Assembly: GCA_030635365.1 (NCBI GenBank)
Contig: DAOVYZ010000129.1
Coordinates: 1-8,398, forward strand
Length of the DNA stretch: 8,398 bases
Direction: 5' to 3'
Source of the DNA: Bacteroidales bacterium
Lineage (GTDB): Bacteria > Bacteroidota > Bacteroidia > Bacteroidales > UBA12077
Shown here piece by piece: positions 1-6,321 of this stretch. The position numbers and the translations under genes are program-made. Under the pieces are notes generated by a model. It saw only the letters and a list, made by a program, of their open reading frames with translations, ran no database searches and was not told the DNA's origin. The number at the start of each line of letters is the position of its first letter. Position 1 is the stretch's first letter.

Positions 1-142
1 CCAATTCATCAGCTCCATTTTCACTATAGTACTTACCTAATTCAACCGGGTCACCTACATTCCTCAGGTTTTCAAATTTGATACCTTTAACTGTTTGCCC
101 GTCTTTTATGTCGAGACATGGTATAATTCGTTTTGCTAACAT
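1..142 (-). CDS. hisF: Imidazole glycerol phosphate synthase cyclase subunit HisF (partial, N-terminal 47 residues)
   Basis: The N-terminus of HisF reads MLAKRIIPCLDIKDGQ, followed by VKGIKF and NVGDPVELGKYY; the rest lies beyond the left window edge. HisF is the (beta/alpha)8 cyclase subunit that, with HisH, turns PRFAR plus glutamine-derived ammonia into imidazole glycerol phosphate and AICAR. Asp11 in the CLDIKDG motif matches the catalytic aspartate of the family, and VGDPVELG is typical of the family. The ATG at 142-140 overlaps the end of hisA by 7 nt (ATGTTAG holds both the hisF start and the hisA stop), which suggests translational coupling. Identity is very secure; only the N-terminal sixth or so is visible. 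Confidence 0.96.
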   Translation of the reverse strand, partial: MLAKRIIPCLDIKDGQTVKGIKFENLRNVGDPVELGKYYSENGADEL

Positions 143-858
143 AATAATTTCTTTAAAATTGATAAATCGATAATTCCTTCATAAAAGGCTTTTCCAATTA
201 CAATTGCGTCAATATCTAAATCATTTAGATTAGTTATATCATCTTCTGATTTTACACCTCCACTGGCAATTATATATTTATTGGGGAAGTTTAACTTTAA
301 TTTAGTATAAAGCTCTGAATTAGCTCCTGTAAGCATTCCATCTCTCGAAATGTCGGTACATATATATTGATTAATGCCTAAATCCGAATAAATAGAAATT
401 AACTCATTAATTGTGATTTGAGATGCTTGTTGCCATCCATTTATATAGACTTTATCATTATTTATGTCGGCTGCAATTATAAATCTTTTCGGGCCAAACG
501 CTTCTATTATTGATTTTGTTGTTTTGGGATCTTTAACAGCCAGGCTTCCTATAACTATATATTCTGTACCTGATTTAAAGGCATTGGCAACCTGGTCTTT
601 GGTTCGGATTCCTCCTCCATAATCCACAACTAGGTTTGTCTGCTTACAAATATCTCTTAAAACTTCCTGGTTTTGGGGGTTGCCTTTTTGGGCACCATCC
701 AGGTCGACAAGGTGTAGGCGTTTTATTCCATGCGCTTCAAACTCTTGTGCTATTTTTACCGGATTGCTTGAATATATTTTCTTTTTGTCGAACATGCCTT
801 GTGTAAGCCTTACACACTGTCCGTTTATTAAATCTATTGCAGGTATTATTTCTATCAT
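136..858 (-). CDS. hisA: ProFAR isomerase HisA
   Basis: 240 residues, the normal length for HisA, a cytosolic (beta/alpha)8 barrel that isomerises ProFAR to PRFAR in histidine synthesis. The first strand reads IIPAIDLINGQCVRL, giving the catalytic acid Asp9. The second catalytic Asp is at 131 in AADINNDKVYINGW. Phosphate-binding elements appear as GGGIRT (81-86), DISRDGMLTGAN (169-180) and ASGGV (198-202). The start ATG overlaps the hisH stop as ATGA (4 nt), and the stop overlaps the start of hisF, so all three genes are probably translationally coupled. The sequence looks like a dedicated HisA rather than a PriA-type dual enzyme, because it lies in a complete his operon; that distinction is inferred from context. 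Confidence 0.97.
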   Translation of the reverse strand: MIEIIPAIDLINGQCVRLTQGMFDKKKIYSSNPVKIAQEFEAHGIKRLHLVDLDGAQKGNPQNQEVLRDICKQTNLVVDYGGGIRTKDQVANAFKSGTEYIVIGSLAVKDPKTTKSIIEAFGPKRFIIAADINNDKVYINGWQQASQITINELISIYSDLGINQYICTDISRDGMLTGANSELYTKLKLNFPNKYIIASGGVKSEDDITNLNDLDIDAIVIGKAFYEGIIDLSILKKLLC

Positions 859-1436
859 AACTCTATAAAGTTTTTTAATATTAACTCACCAACTTTTCCA
901 CTGCGTTCAGGGTGGAATTGCAGGGCATAAAAATTATTTTTTTGCATTGCAGCACTAAAAGGTTTGATATAATCACTTTCAGCAATACTGTATTGACTTA
1001 CGTCAGCAAAATAACTATGAACAAAGTATACATAACTATTTTCCGGAATATCCTTAAATAATGGACTTTTTAAATTGGTTAAACTATTCCAGCCCACATG
1101 AGGAACTTTGTTGGCAGAAGGAAATTGTTCAATTAATTCATCAAAAACACCCAGGCAAGGAGTATTACCCTCAATAGAGTAATTACACATAAGCTGCATC
1201 CCCAAACATATTCCTAAAACCGGTTGTTTAAGCTCCGGTATTATTCTATCCAGTTTTTTTTGCCTTAAATAATTCATAGTGGTTGATGCTTCACCTACTC
1301 CCGGGAAAATAACTTTATCGGCACTTTGTATAGTCTCTGGATTATTACTAACAGTGGGTTTAATCCCTAAGCGCTCCAGTGCAAAAACTACACTAGTAAT
1401 ATTTCCTGCATTGTAATCTATTATTACTACTTTCAT
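855..1436 (-). CDS. hisH: Imidazole glycerol phosphate synthase glutaminase subunit HisH
   Basis: 193 residues, typical for HisH, a class I glutamine amidotransferase that hydrolyses glutamine and channels ammonia to HisF. The catalytic triad is visible: nucleophile Cys77 in GICLGMQLM, and His175 and Glu177 in LQFHPERSG. The N-terminal YNAGN and FPGVGEA (44-50) segments are also characteristic. It is the first gene after the only long gap in the operon (117 nt after hisB), and ends in an ATGA overlap with hisA. The start at 1436 gives the usual N-terminus (MKVVIIDYNAGN). No strong Shine-Dalgarno site is seen; the upstream sequence is A-rich, as is usual in Bacteroidota. Confidence 0.97.
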   Translation of the reverse strand: MKVVIIDYNAGNITSVVFALERLGIKPTVSNNPETIQSADKVIFPGVGEASTTMNYLRQKKLDRIIPELKQPVLGICLGMQLMCNYSIEGNTPCLGVFDELIEQFPSANKVPHVGWNSLTNLKSPLFKDIPENSYVYFVHSYFADVSQYSIAESDYIKPFSAAMQKNNFYALQFHPERSGKVGELILKNFIEL

Positions 1437-1443
1437 ATTTTTA

Positions 1444-1514
1444 GAATTTAGATTTCAAGTTTCAGACTTGCCTGCCGAAGCTTATGTGAAGGCAGGTTTC
1501 AAATCTCAAATTTC
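1444..1514. repeat. Palindromic intergenic element between hisB and hisH
   Basis: The 117-nt gap 1437-1553 is the only long break in the his operon. It holds an inverted repeat whose core is CCTGCC (1471-1476) against GGCAGG (1491-1496), with GAAGCTT in the 14-nt loop. Weaker complementarity extends outwards: the flanks carry AGATTTCAAG on the left and TTTCAAATCT on the right. The remainder of the gap (about 1515-1553) is a low-complexity tract, A/G-rich on the minus strand. There is no T run after the stem in the operon direction, so a strong terminator is unlikely. It may be a dispersed palindromic repeat or an mRNA-processing/stabilising stem; which one cannot be told here. Confidence 0.5.
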
Positions 1515-1553
1515 TTGTTTCATTTTTTATCTTTTGTCTTTTTCCTTTTGTCT

Positions 1554-2663
1554 TTATAGAACTCCCTTAGTAGAAGGAATTTGTGTTGATGTTAAATCCT
1601 GCTTTACTGCCATCTTTATTGCTTTTGCAAAAGCTTTAAATATGCTTTCAATCTTGTGGTGTTCGTTTTTACCTTCGGCTTTTATATTTAAATTACATTT
1701 GGCAGTATCTGAAAATGATTTAAAAAAGTGGTAGAACATTTCAGTAGGCATATCGCCCACTTTTTCACGTTTAAATTCAGCATCCCATACAAGCCATGGC
1801 CTGCCACTAAAATCAATTGCTACTTGAGCAAGGCAATCATCCATTGGTAACAGAAAACCATAGCGTTCAATTCCTTTTTTATTCCCCAGTGCCTCGTAAA
1901 AGGCTTCTCCAAGAGCTATTGCAGTATCTTCAATAGTGTGGTGTTCATCTATATCTAAATCTCCCTGTACTTTTACCGATAAAGCTATTTCAGCATGTTT
2001 GCCAAGTTGTTCCAGCATATGGTCAAAAAAACGAAGGCCTGTATCTATTTCTGGATTTGATTTACTGGATAACGAAAGATCAATCTTTATACCTGTTTCA
2101 TTTGTTTTTCTTTCGACTCTGAACGATCTGTATTCTGTTTGGATCACCTTAGTAATCTCGTTCCAGTTACCACGGGTATAATATGTGTTTTCTTTATTTA
2201 CTTTCGTTTCATCAATATCAGGATTAAGTAAAATTCCTTTTATTCCCATATTTTTGGCTAATTCCAGGTCGGTTACTCTGTCGCCAATAACAAAAGACTT
2301 CTCAAGGTCAAAATCTTCTTCCAAATATTTTTGAACCATCCCAATACCTGGTTTCCTTGTAGGTTTATTATCTTTAGGAAAAGAATTATCAATTAAAATA
2401 TCAGAAAAAACAATGCCTTCACCTTCCAATGCTTTTAACATTTTATCCTGAACCAACTTAAATGCTTGCATAGGATAAACTTCTGTTCCCAAACCATCTT
2501 GGTTTGAAACCATTACCAGCTCATAATCCAATTGCTTTGCCAGTTGATACAGGTTTCTGAAAACACCCGGAAGAAATTCTAATTTCTCTAAACTATCAAT
2601 TTGTTCGTCTTCCGGCTCTTGTATAATTGTACCATCCCTGTCAATAAATAAAATCTTTCTCAT
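1554..2663 (-). CDS. hisB: Bifunctional histidinol-phosphatase / imidazoleglycerol-phosphate dehydratase HisB
   Basis: 369 residues, a fusion like the E. coli enzyme. Residues 1-165 or so form a HAD phosphatase: nucleophile motif D8-R-D10-G-T, motif II Ser53 in VSNQDGLGT, Lys104 in RKP, and acidic motif G127-D-R-x-T-D132. Residues from about 178 form the IGP dehydratase domain, with metal-binding FFDHMLEQLGKH, DEHHTIEDT and NEHHKIES, ending in the family's STKGVL. The two domains catalyse the dehydration of imidazole glycerol phosphate and the dephosphorylation of histidinol phosphate. The Cys/His zinc site known in the E. coli phosphatase domain is absent: the corresponding positions are Asp92, Ser94, Lys100 and Thr102. 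The catalytic residues remain, so the domain is probably active. hisC ends 17 nt upstream. Confidence 0.97.
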   Translation of the reverse strand: MRKILFIDRDGTIIQEPEDEQIDSLEKLEFLPGVFRNLYQLAKQLDYELVMVSNQDGLGTEVYPMQAFKLVQDKMLKALEGEGIVFSDILIDNSFPKDNKPTRKPGIGMVQKYLEEDFDLEKSFVIGDRVTDLELAKNMGIKGILLNPDIDETKVNKENTYYTRGNWNEITKVIQTEYRSFRVERKTNETGIKIDLSLSSKSNPEIDTGLRFFDHMLEQLGKHAEIALSVKVQGDLDIDEHHTIEDTAIALGEAFYEALGNKKGIERYGFLLPMDDCLAQVAIDFSGRPWLVWDAEFKREKVGDMPTEMFYHFFKSFSDTAKCNLNIKAEGKNEHHKIESIFKAFAKAIKMAVKQDLTSTQIPSTKGVL

Positions 2664-2680
2664 AATTTCTAATTGTTTAT

Positions 2681-3733
2681 TTATAATTTTTCAAATAAAT
2701 GTAGAGCTTCAATAAGCTTTGTATTTTCTTGCGATGTACCAATACTTATTCTTAAACAGCCTTTGCATTTAGGTTCTTTTGACCTGTCCCGAATAATGAT
2801 GCCTGAATTTTTCAGGTATTCAAAAATATTCAAGTGATCTTTAAACTTTATCAGGATGAAATTAGCATCAGATGGCCATATCTTCTGTACTTGACCTAAT
2901 TTATAAAGCTCAGTAATTAAACTTTCTCTTTGTGTTATAATAGCCTTTACTGTTTTTGCCAGATTGGAGTTTTCTTGTAATGCCTTTAAAGCAGTAGACT
3001 GGCTTAACTGGTTAATATTGTAAGGATATTTTATTTTGGTTAAAATATCGACAATTTGAGAGCTGGCAAATCCCATTCCTAATCGTATTCCAGCCATAGC
3101 ACGTGCCTTTGAAAAAGTTTGTAATACAACAAGATTAGGGTAATTATTTAGTTCTTTTATAAAACTTTTTTCCTCTGAAAAATCATTATACGCTTCGTCG
3201 ACAATAACTAAACCATTAAAAGAGTTAAGAATATCAATAATGGCTTTTCTTTTAATAATATTGCCGGTTGGGTTATTGGGCGAGCAAATAAAAATCAATT
3301 TTGCTTCATTCATTTTACTGTAAACAGCATCTAAATCGATTTGAAATTCATCATCAAGCTCAACTTTAATAATTCCAACATCATTAATTCCGGCACAAAC
3401 TTTATACATCCCATAAGTAGGAGTATTAACAAGTACAGAATCTACGCCAGGATTACAAAAAGCGCGAAAAAGCAGGTCAATGATTTCGTCGCTGCCATTT
3501 CCTAAAAAGATATTCTCAACATTGGTATCTTTTAGTTTAGCAATTTCTGTTTTCAATTCCTTTTGCAAAGGGTCGGGATACCTGTTATAACCTATTGGAA
3601 AAGGATTTTCGTTGGCATCAAGGAGAATACATCCCGATTCGGAGAATTGCTCCCTTGCTGACTGATAAGGTTTTAATTTCTTTATATTATCCCTTATCAA
3701 ATTATTTATATCAAAATTAATTTTGGTTTCCAT
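2681..3733 (-). CDS. hisC: Histidinol-phosphate aminotransferase HisC
   Basis: 350 residues, a PLP-dependent fold-type I aminotransferase (class I/II) converting imidazole acetol phosphate plus glutamate to histidinol phosphate plus 2-oxoglutarate. Visible motifs: LDANENPFP near residues 38-46, GNGSDEIID (78-86), the PLP-contacting SPNNPTGN (151-158), VDEAYNDF (178-185) with Asp179 and Tyr182, and the Schiff-base lysine Lys209 in TFSKARAMAGIRLG. The conserved RISIG near the C-terminus contains the substrate-binding arginine. The start at 3733 lies inside the 3' end of hisD (17-nt overlap, different frame), pointing to coupled translation. Aminotransferases of this family can act on other substrates, but the operon position makes HisC secure. 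Confidence 0.96.
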   Translation of the reverse strand: METKINFDINNLIRDNIKKLKPYQSAREQFSESGCILLDANENPFPIGYNRYPDPLQKELKTEIAKLKDTNVENIFLGNGSDEIIDLLFRAFCNPGVDSVLVNTPTYGMYKVCAGINDVGIIKVELDDEFQIDLDAVYSKMNEAKLIFICSPNNPTGNIIKRKAIIDILNSFNGLVIVDEAYNDFSEEKSFIKELNNYPNLVVLQTFSKARAMAGIRLGMGFASSQIVDILTKIKYPYNINQLSQSTALKALQENSNLAKTVKAIITQRESLITELYKLGQVQKIWPSDANFILIKFKDHLNIFEYLKNSGIIIRDRSKEPKCKGCLRISIGTSQENTKLIEALHLFEKL

Positions 3734-5015
3734 ATTTTATATCTTTTAATCGAATACTTACAGCATTTTTGTGGGCATCCAGTTGTTCGGTTTCTGCCAT
3801 TAATTCAACATACGGACCAATGTTTTTTAATCCTTGAGGTGTGGATTCCTGAAATGTTATTTTTTTATAAAAGGCATCCATATTTAAGCCACTATAACTT
3901 CGGGCATACCCGTTTGTGGGTAATGTGTGGTTTGTGCCGGAAGCATAATCGCCAAGGCTTTCGGGTGTGTAATTGCCTAAAAATACCGAACCGGCATTGG
4001 TAATTTTACCCGTTAGCTCCATGTAATTGTTTGTTGAAATAATTAAATGCTCAGGGGCATATTCGTTTGAAATATCAATCATCTCGTTATAATCCTTTAT
4101 CAGGATAAGAGCACCTGATTTTAAAGATTCTTGAGCAATTGATTTACGTGGTAATACATCCAGTTGTTTTTTTATACAGCTAAGTGTTTTTTGCAAAATG
4201 TTTTTACAATTGCTTACCATAATAACCTGGCTGTCTTCTCCGTGTTCTGCCTGTGATAATAAGTCGGCTGCAATAAAATCGGGATTCGCTGTTTCATCAG
4301 CTAGTATTAAAACCTCTGAAGGGCCTGCAGGCATATCAATTGCTATACCTTTGCTTGAAACAATTTGTTTGGCACAAGTTACGTATTGATTTCCGGGCCC
4401 GAATATTTTATCAACTTTAGGTATGCTCTCTGTTCCGTAAGCTATGCCCGCTATTGCCTGGGCTCCTCCGCAACGAAATACCGATGTTACACCTGATGTT
4501 TTGGCGGCATAAAGTATTGCAGGATTAATGTTCCCGTTTTTGTCGGGAGGAGTGCATAGAATTATTTCTTTACAACCAGCCAGTTTAGCCGGAATAGCCA
4601 GCATTAAAACTGTTGAAAGGAGAGGGGCGGTACCCCCGGGAATGTATAATCCAACTTTTTCAATAGCAACCGATTTTTGCCAGCATTGTATGCCCGGCAT
4701 GGTTTCCACTTTTTCGGGCTCTGCAATTTGTGATTTGTGGAATTTCATAATATTTTCCGATGCTACTTCAATAGCTTTTTTTAACTCAGGGCTAATACTA
4801 TTTTCCGATTCGTCAATTACACTTGCTTCTGCCTTAAGGCCATTTAAACGTATTTTATCGAACTTTCTGGTTAACTCAAGTATGGCAGTATCACCATCTT
4901 GTTTTACAGTGTTAATAATACTTTTAACAGTAGTATATAAATTATCAGTATTAAACAAAGGCCTTTGTAAAATACGTTTCAGTTCAGGCTTATCAGGATA
5001 TTCAAATATTTTCAT
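3717..5015 (-). CDS. hisD: Histidinol dehydrogenase HisD
   Basis: 432 residues, close to the family's usual length of about 430. HisD is a zinc enzyme that performs the last two NAD-dependent oxidations, histidinol to histidinal to histidine. The signature runs through FGPGNQYVTCAKQ (205-217), DMPAGPSEVLI (227-237) and LLSQAEHGEDSQ (252-263). Zinc ligands by family alignment are Gln255, His258, Asp356 (in LGDYASG) and His415 (in DAHKNA). The catalytic base pair corresponds to Glu322-His323 in YAPEHL. It follows hisG after a 32-nt purine-rich spacer and overlaps hisC by 17 nt. The start at 5015 gives MKIFEYPDKP, a normal N-terminus for this family. Confidence 0.97.
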   Translation of the reverse strand: MKIFEYPDKPELKRILQRPLFNTDNLYTTVKSIINTVKQDGDTAILELTRKFDKIRLNGLKAEASVIDESENSISPELKKAIEVASENIMKFHKSQIAEPEKVETMPGIQCWQKSVAIEKVGLYIPGGTAPLLSTVLMLAIPAKLAGCKEIILCTPPDKNGNINPAILYAAKTSGVTSVFRCGGAQAIAGIAYGTESIPKVDKIFGPGNQYVTCAKQIVSSKGIAIDMPAGPSEVLILADETANPDFIAADLLSQAEHGEDSQVIMVSNCKNILQKTLSCIKKQLDVLPRKSIAQESLKSGALILIKDYNEMIDISNEYAPEHLIISTNNYMELTGKITNAGSVFLGNYTPESLGDYASGTNHTLPTNGYARSYSGLNMDAFYKKITFQESTPQGLKNIGPYVELMAETEQLDAHKNAVSIRLKDIKYGNQN

Positions 5016-5047
5016 TTTACTACTTTTACTTTTTATCTTTTATCTTT
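5016..5047 (-). other. Purine-rich spacer between hisG and hisD
   Basis: On the minus strand this 32-nt spacer is almost entirely A and G with near-repeats of AAAAGAT and AAAAGTA. It lies just before the hisD ATG. A similar A/G-rich tract follows the hisB stop (about 1515-1553). It may serve as an A-rich, Shine-Dalgarno-independent ribosome loading site, which would suit Bacteroidota, or be simple low-complexity sequence. Function is inferred only from composition and position. Confidence 0.3.
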
Positions 5048-5905
5048 TTATAGGATCATTTTTTCAATCGGCACCACAAGTATCCCTTGCGCACCATTCG
5101 ATTTTAAATTATCAATAACTTCCCAGAATTTATCTTCATTAACAACAGAGTGAACAGAACTCCATCCTTCTTCTGCCAATGGCAAAACAGTAGGGCTTTT
5201 CATACCGGGAATAGTATCAATAATTTTATCTAATTTGTTATTAGGAGCGTTAAGTAAAATATACTTATTAGTTTTTGCTTCCTGAACTGAACGTATTCTA
5301 AATAGAAGTTCATTTAGAATTTTAGCTTTGGTTTCGTTGAGATCAGCTTTACCGATGATGATAGCCTCCGAACTCATCACCCTTTCAACTTCTTTTAATC
5401 CATTGCTGATTAATGTACTTCCTGAGCTTACTATGTCGAATATAGCATCGGCTAAACCAATACTGGGTGATATTTCTACCGAACCACTGATTTCGTGTAT
5501 TTCGGCATCAATATTTTTTTCTTTTAAAAACTTTGAAAGAATTACAGGGTAGGAGGTAGCAATTTTTTTATTCCGAAAGTACTCCAAAGAATTGTATTGC
5601 TCCGATTTTGGGATGGCAAGCGATAACCTGCACCGTGCAAATCCCAATTTCTGGTATATTTCAAGGGGATAGTTTTTTTCCATGTACTCATTTTCTCCAA
5701 CCATTCCAATATCGGCAACACCATCGTTAATACACTGCGGGATATCGTCATCCCTTAAGAAAAGGATTTCAATAGGAAAGTTAGATGATAAGGATATTAA
5801 TTTCCTATTTCCATTTGTTAGTTTTATTCCACATTCTTGCAATAATTGAAGTGACTTCTCACTTAAACGGCCTGATTTCTGTATTGCAATTTTTAATTTT
5901 TCCAT
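5048..5905 (-). CDS. hisG: ATP phosphoribosyltransferase HisG (long form)
   Basis: 285 residues, the long form of the committed enzyme of histidine synthesis, joining ATP and PRPP to phosphoribosyl-ATP. The N-terminal catalytic lobes read KIAIQKSGRLSEKSLQLL, then RDDDIPQCINDGVADIGMVG (51-70). The PRPP-binding loop is GLADAIFDIVSSGSTL (150-165). Residues from about 212 to 285, with IPGMKSPTVLPL and ILVVPIEKM, form the ACT-like regulatory domain typical of the hexameric long form, which is feedback-inhibited by histidine and needs no HisZ partner. It is the first structural gene of the operon. Its ATG lies about 22 nt after a strong terminator hairpin, so expression should depend on read-through of the attenuator. 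Confidence 0.97.
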   Translation of the reverse strand: MEKLKIAIQKSGRLSEKSLQLLQECGIKLTNGNRKLISLSSNFPIEILFLRDDDIPQCINDGVADIGMVGENEYMEKNYPLEIYQKLGFARCRLSLAIPKSEQYNSLEYFRNKKIATSYPVILSKFLKEKNIDAEIHEISGSVEISPSIGLADAIFDIVSSGSTLISNGLKEVERVMSSEAIIIGKADLNETKAKILNELLFRIRSVQEAKTNKYILLNAPNNKLDKIIDTIPGMKSPTVLPLAEEGWSSVHSVVNEDKFWEVIDNLKSNGAQGILVVPIEKMIL

Positions 5906-5927
5906 TGTTTTAAATTATCTGTTTAAC

Positions 5928-5958
5928 AAAAAAGGCCTGCTTTGATAAGCAGGCCTTT
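5928..5958 (-). terminator. His operon attenuator terminator 2
   Basis: On the minus strand a perfect 12-bp stem AAAGGCCTGCTT / AAGCAGGCCTTT (5958-5947 with 5942-5931) encloses the 4-nt loop ATCA. The stem ends in T residues that continue through 5928, giving a run of six. This is a textbook intrinsic terminator placed between the His-rich leader peptide 2 (stop at 5988-5986) and the hisG start (5905). It is expected to stop transcription when histidyl-tRNA is plentiful. An alternative 8-bp pairing of CTGCTTAT (5952-5945) with ATAAGCAG (6005-5998) would prevent its formation. Confidence 0.93.
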
Positions 5959-6021
5959 TGATTTTTTGATTTATATTAATTATAATCATATCTCTATCTG
6001 CTTATTAGATTTTCCATAAGA
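5943..6021 (-). promoter_or_regulatory. Antiterminator switch of his attenuator module 2
   Basis: Three mutually exclusive pairings can be read on the minus strand. CTTAT (6020-6016) can pair with ATAAG (6005-6001), forming a small pause hairpin. ATAAGCAG (6005-5998) can pair over 8 bp with CTGCTTAT (5952-5945), which is the 5' arm and first loop bases of terminator 2. The third is the terminator itself. A ribosome stalled on the His codons at 6042-6022 would leave 6005-5998 free and allow antitermination. A ribosome reaching the stop at 5988 would cover it and permit termination. The pairings are seen in the sequence; the mechanism is inferred from classical attenuation. Confidence 0.75.
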
Positions 6022-6084
6022 ATGATGATGAATATGATGATGTTTTTTACTGTTCTGATTGATATTTGATAATGTATTTTTCAT
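5986..6084 (-). CDS. Histidine operon leader peptide 2 (HHHIHHH)
   Basis: A 32-residue ORF, too short for normal gene calling, starts MKNTLSNINQ and contains KKHHHIHHHSYG. Six of its codons are histidine (codons 15-17 and 19-21), all CAT. It ends 28 nt before the stem of terminator 2. Its only likely role is to sense histidyl-tRNA: slow decoding of the His run would stall the ribosome and favour the antiterminator. The same frame is open further upstream to an ATG at 6201, but that longer reading would pass through terminator hairpin 1 and has no recognisable content, so the ATG at 6084 is preferred. No clear Shine-Dalgarno site; the upstream sequence is A/T-rich. Confidence 0.85.
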   Translation of the reverse strand: MKNTLSNINQNSKKHHHIHHHSYGKSNKQIEI

Positions 6085-6112
6085 AATATTTTTATTTATA
6101 TTCTTAAAATGG

Positions 6113-6143
6113 AAAAGGGCCTGCAAAATTTGCAAGCCCTTTT
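6113..6143 (-). terminator. His operon attenuator terminator 1 (upstream hairpin)
   Basis: On the minus strand, 6143-6130 pairs with 6126-6113 as a 14-bp stem with one G-U wobble (AAAAGGGCTTGCAA / TTTTGCAGGCCCTTTT arms) and a tiny loop. It is followed by only four T residues, then CCATTTT, so it is a weaker terminator than the second. It lies between leader peptides 1 and 2, where a first attenuation terminator is expected. On the plus strand the same stem is followed by six T residues, so it could also terminate transcription coming from the other direction. Possible antiterminator partners upstream are CAAGC (6190-6186) with GCTTG (6137-6133), or TGCAA (6181-6177) with TTGCA (6135-6131); each is only 5 bp. 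Confidence 0.7.
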
Positions 6144-6166
6144 TTCTCTTTAATATCTTTAGGAAT

Positions 6167-6238
6167 TTACAATATTTTGCATACAGCTTGTATACCGGCA
6201 TGATGATGATGTACTGTATGTGTATAATGTAAATTCAT
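6167..6238 (-). CDS. Histidine operon leader peptide 1 (HHHH)
   Basis: A 23-codon ORF plus TAA on the minus strand reads MNLHYTHTVHHHHAGIQAV followed by CKIL. Histidine occurs at codons 4, 7 and 10-13, all CAT; six of 23 residues is far beyond chance. It begins about 20 nt downstream of the proposed promoter -7 element and ends about 24 nt before hairpin 1, matching the layout of a histidine leader peptide. The segment CATACAG (6220-6214) at the beginning of the His region can pair over 7 bp with CTGTATG (6186-6180) after it, resembling the classical 1:2 hairpin. It lies in a different frame from leader 2, so the two are separate translation units. Confidence 0.85.
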   Translation of the reverse strand: MNLHYTHTVHHHHAGIQAVCKIL

Positions 6239-6257
6239 TTTTTTCTGTTTGAGACTG

Positions 6258-6288
6258 CAATTATAATTACTTTAATTTTAATATCAAA
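6258..6288 (-). promoter_or_regulatory. Candidate his operon promoter (Bacteroidetes type)
   Basis: On the minus strand TTTG (6288-6285) is followed after 19 nt by TATAATTG (6265-6258). The Bacteroidetes primary sigma consensus is TTTG, 19-21 nt, TAnnTTTG, so the -33 element and spacing fit and the -7 element has one mismatch. Transcription would start near 6250, leaving a short leader before the ATG of leader peptide 1 at 6238. The position ahead of both attenuators is what the regulation requires. A divergent promoter for the gene at 6322 must share this 80-bp interval; TAATTTCG at 6297-6304 is a weak candidate. Confidence 0.55.
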
Positions 6289-6321
6289 ATTTTTATTAAT
6301 TTCGACAAAGCAAACAATGTT

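Noticed and set aside
680..5751. Several ORFs of 60-200 codons overlapping the his genes in other frames (for example plus strand 4528-5118 and minus strand 5542-5751)
   Set aside because: They are shadows of strongly recognised his genes and have no motif or context of their own.
6113..6143. Hairpin 1 as a plus-strand gene terminator only
   Set aside because: Its T run is better on the plus strand, but no plus-strand gene ends near it, and its position between two His leader peptides fits minus-strand attenuation.
5986..6201. A 71-codon minus-strand reading from ATG 6201, in frame with leader peptide 2
   Set aside because: It would run through terminator hairpin 1 and its upstream half has no recognisable content. 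That half also overlaps leader peptide 1 in another frame. The His-rich 32-codon ORF starting at 6084 explains the signal better.
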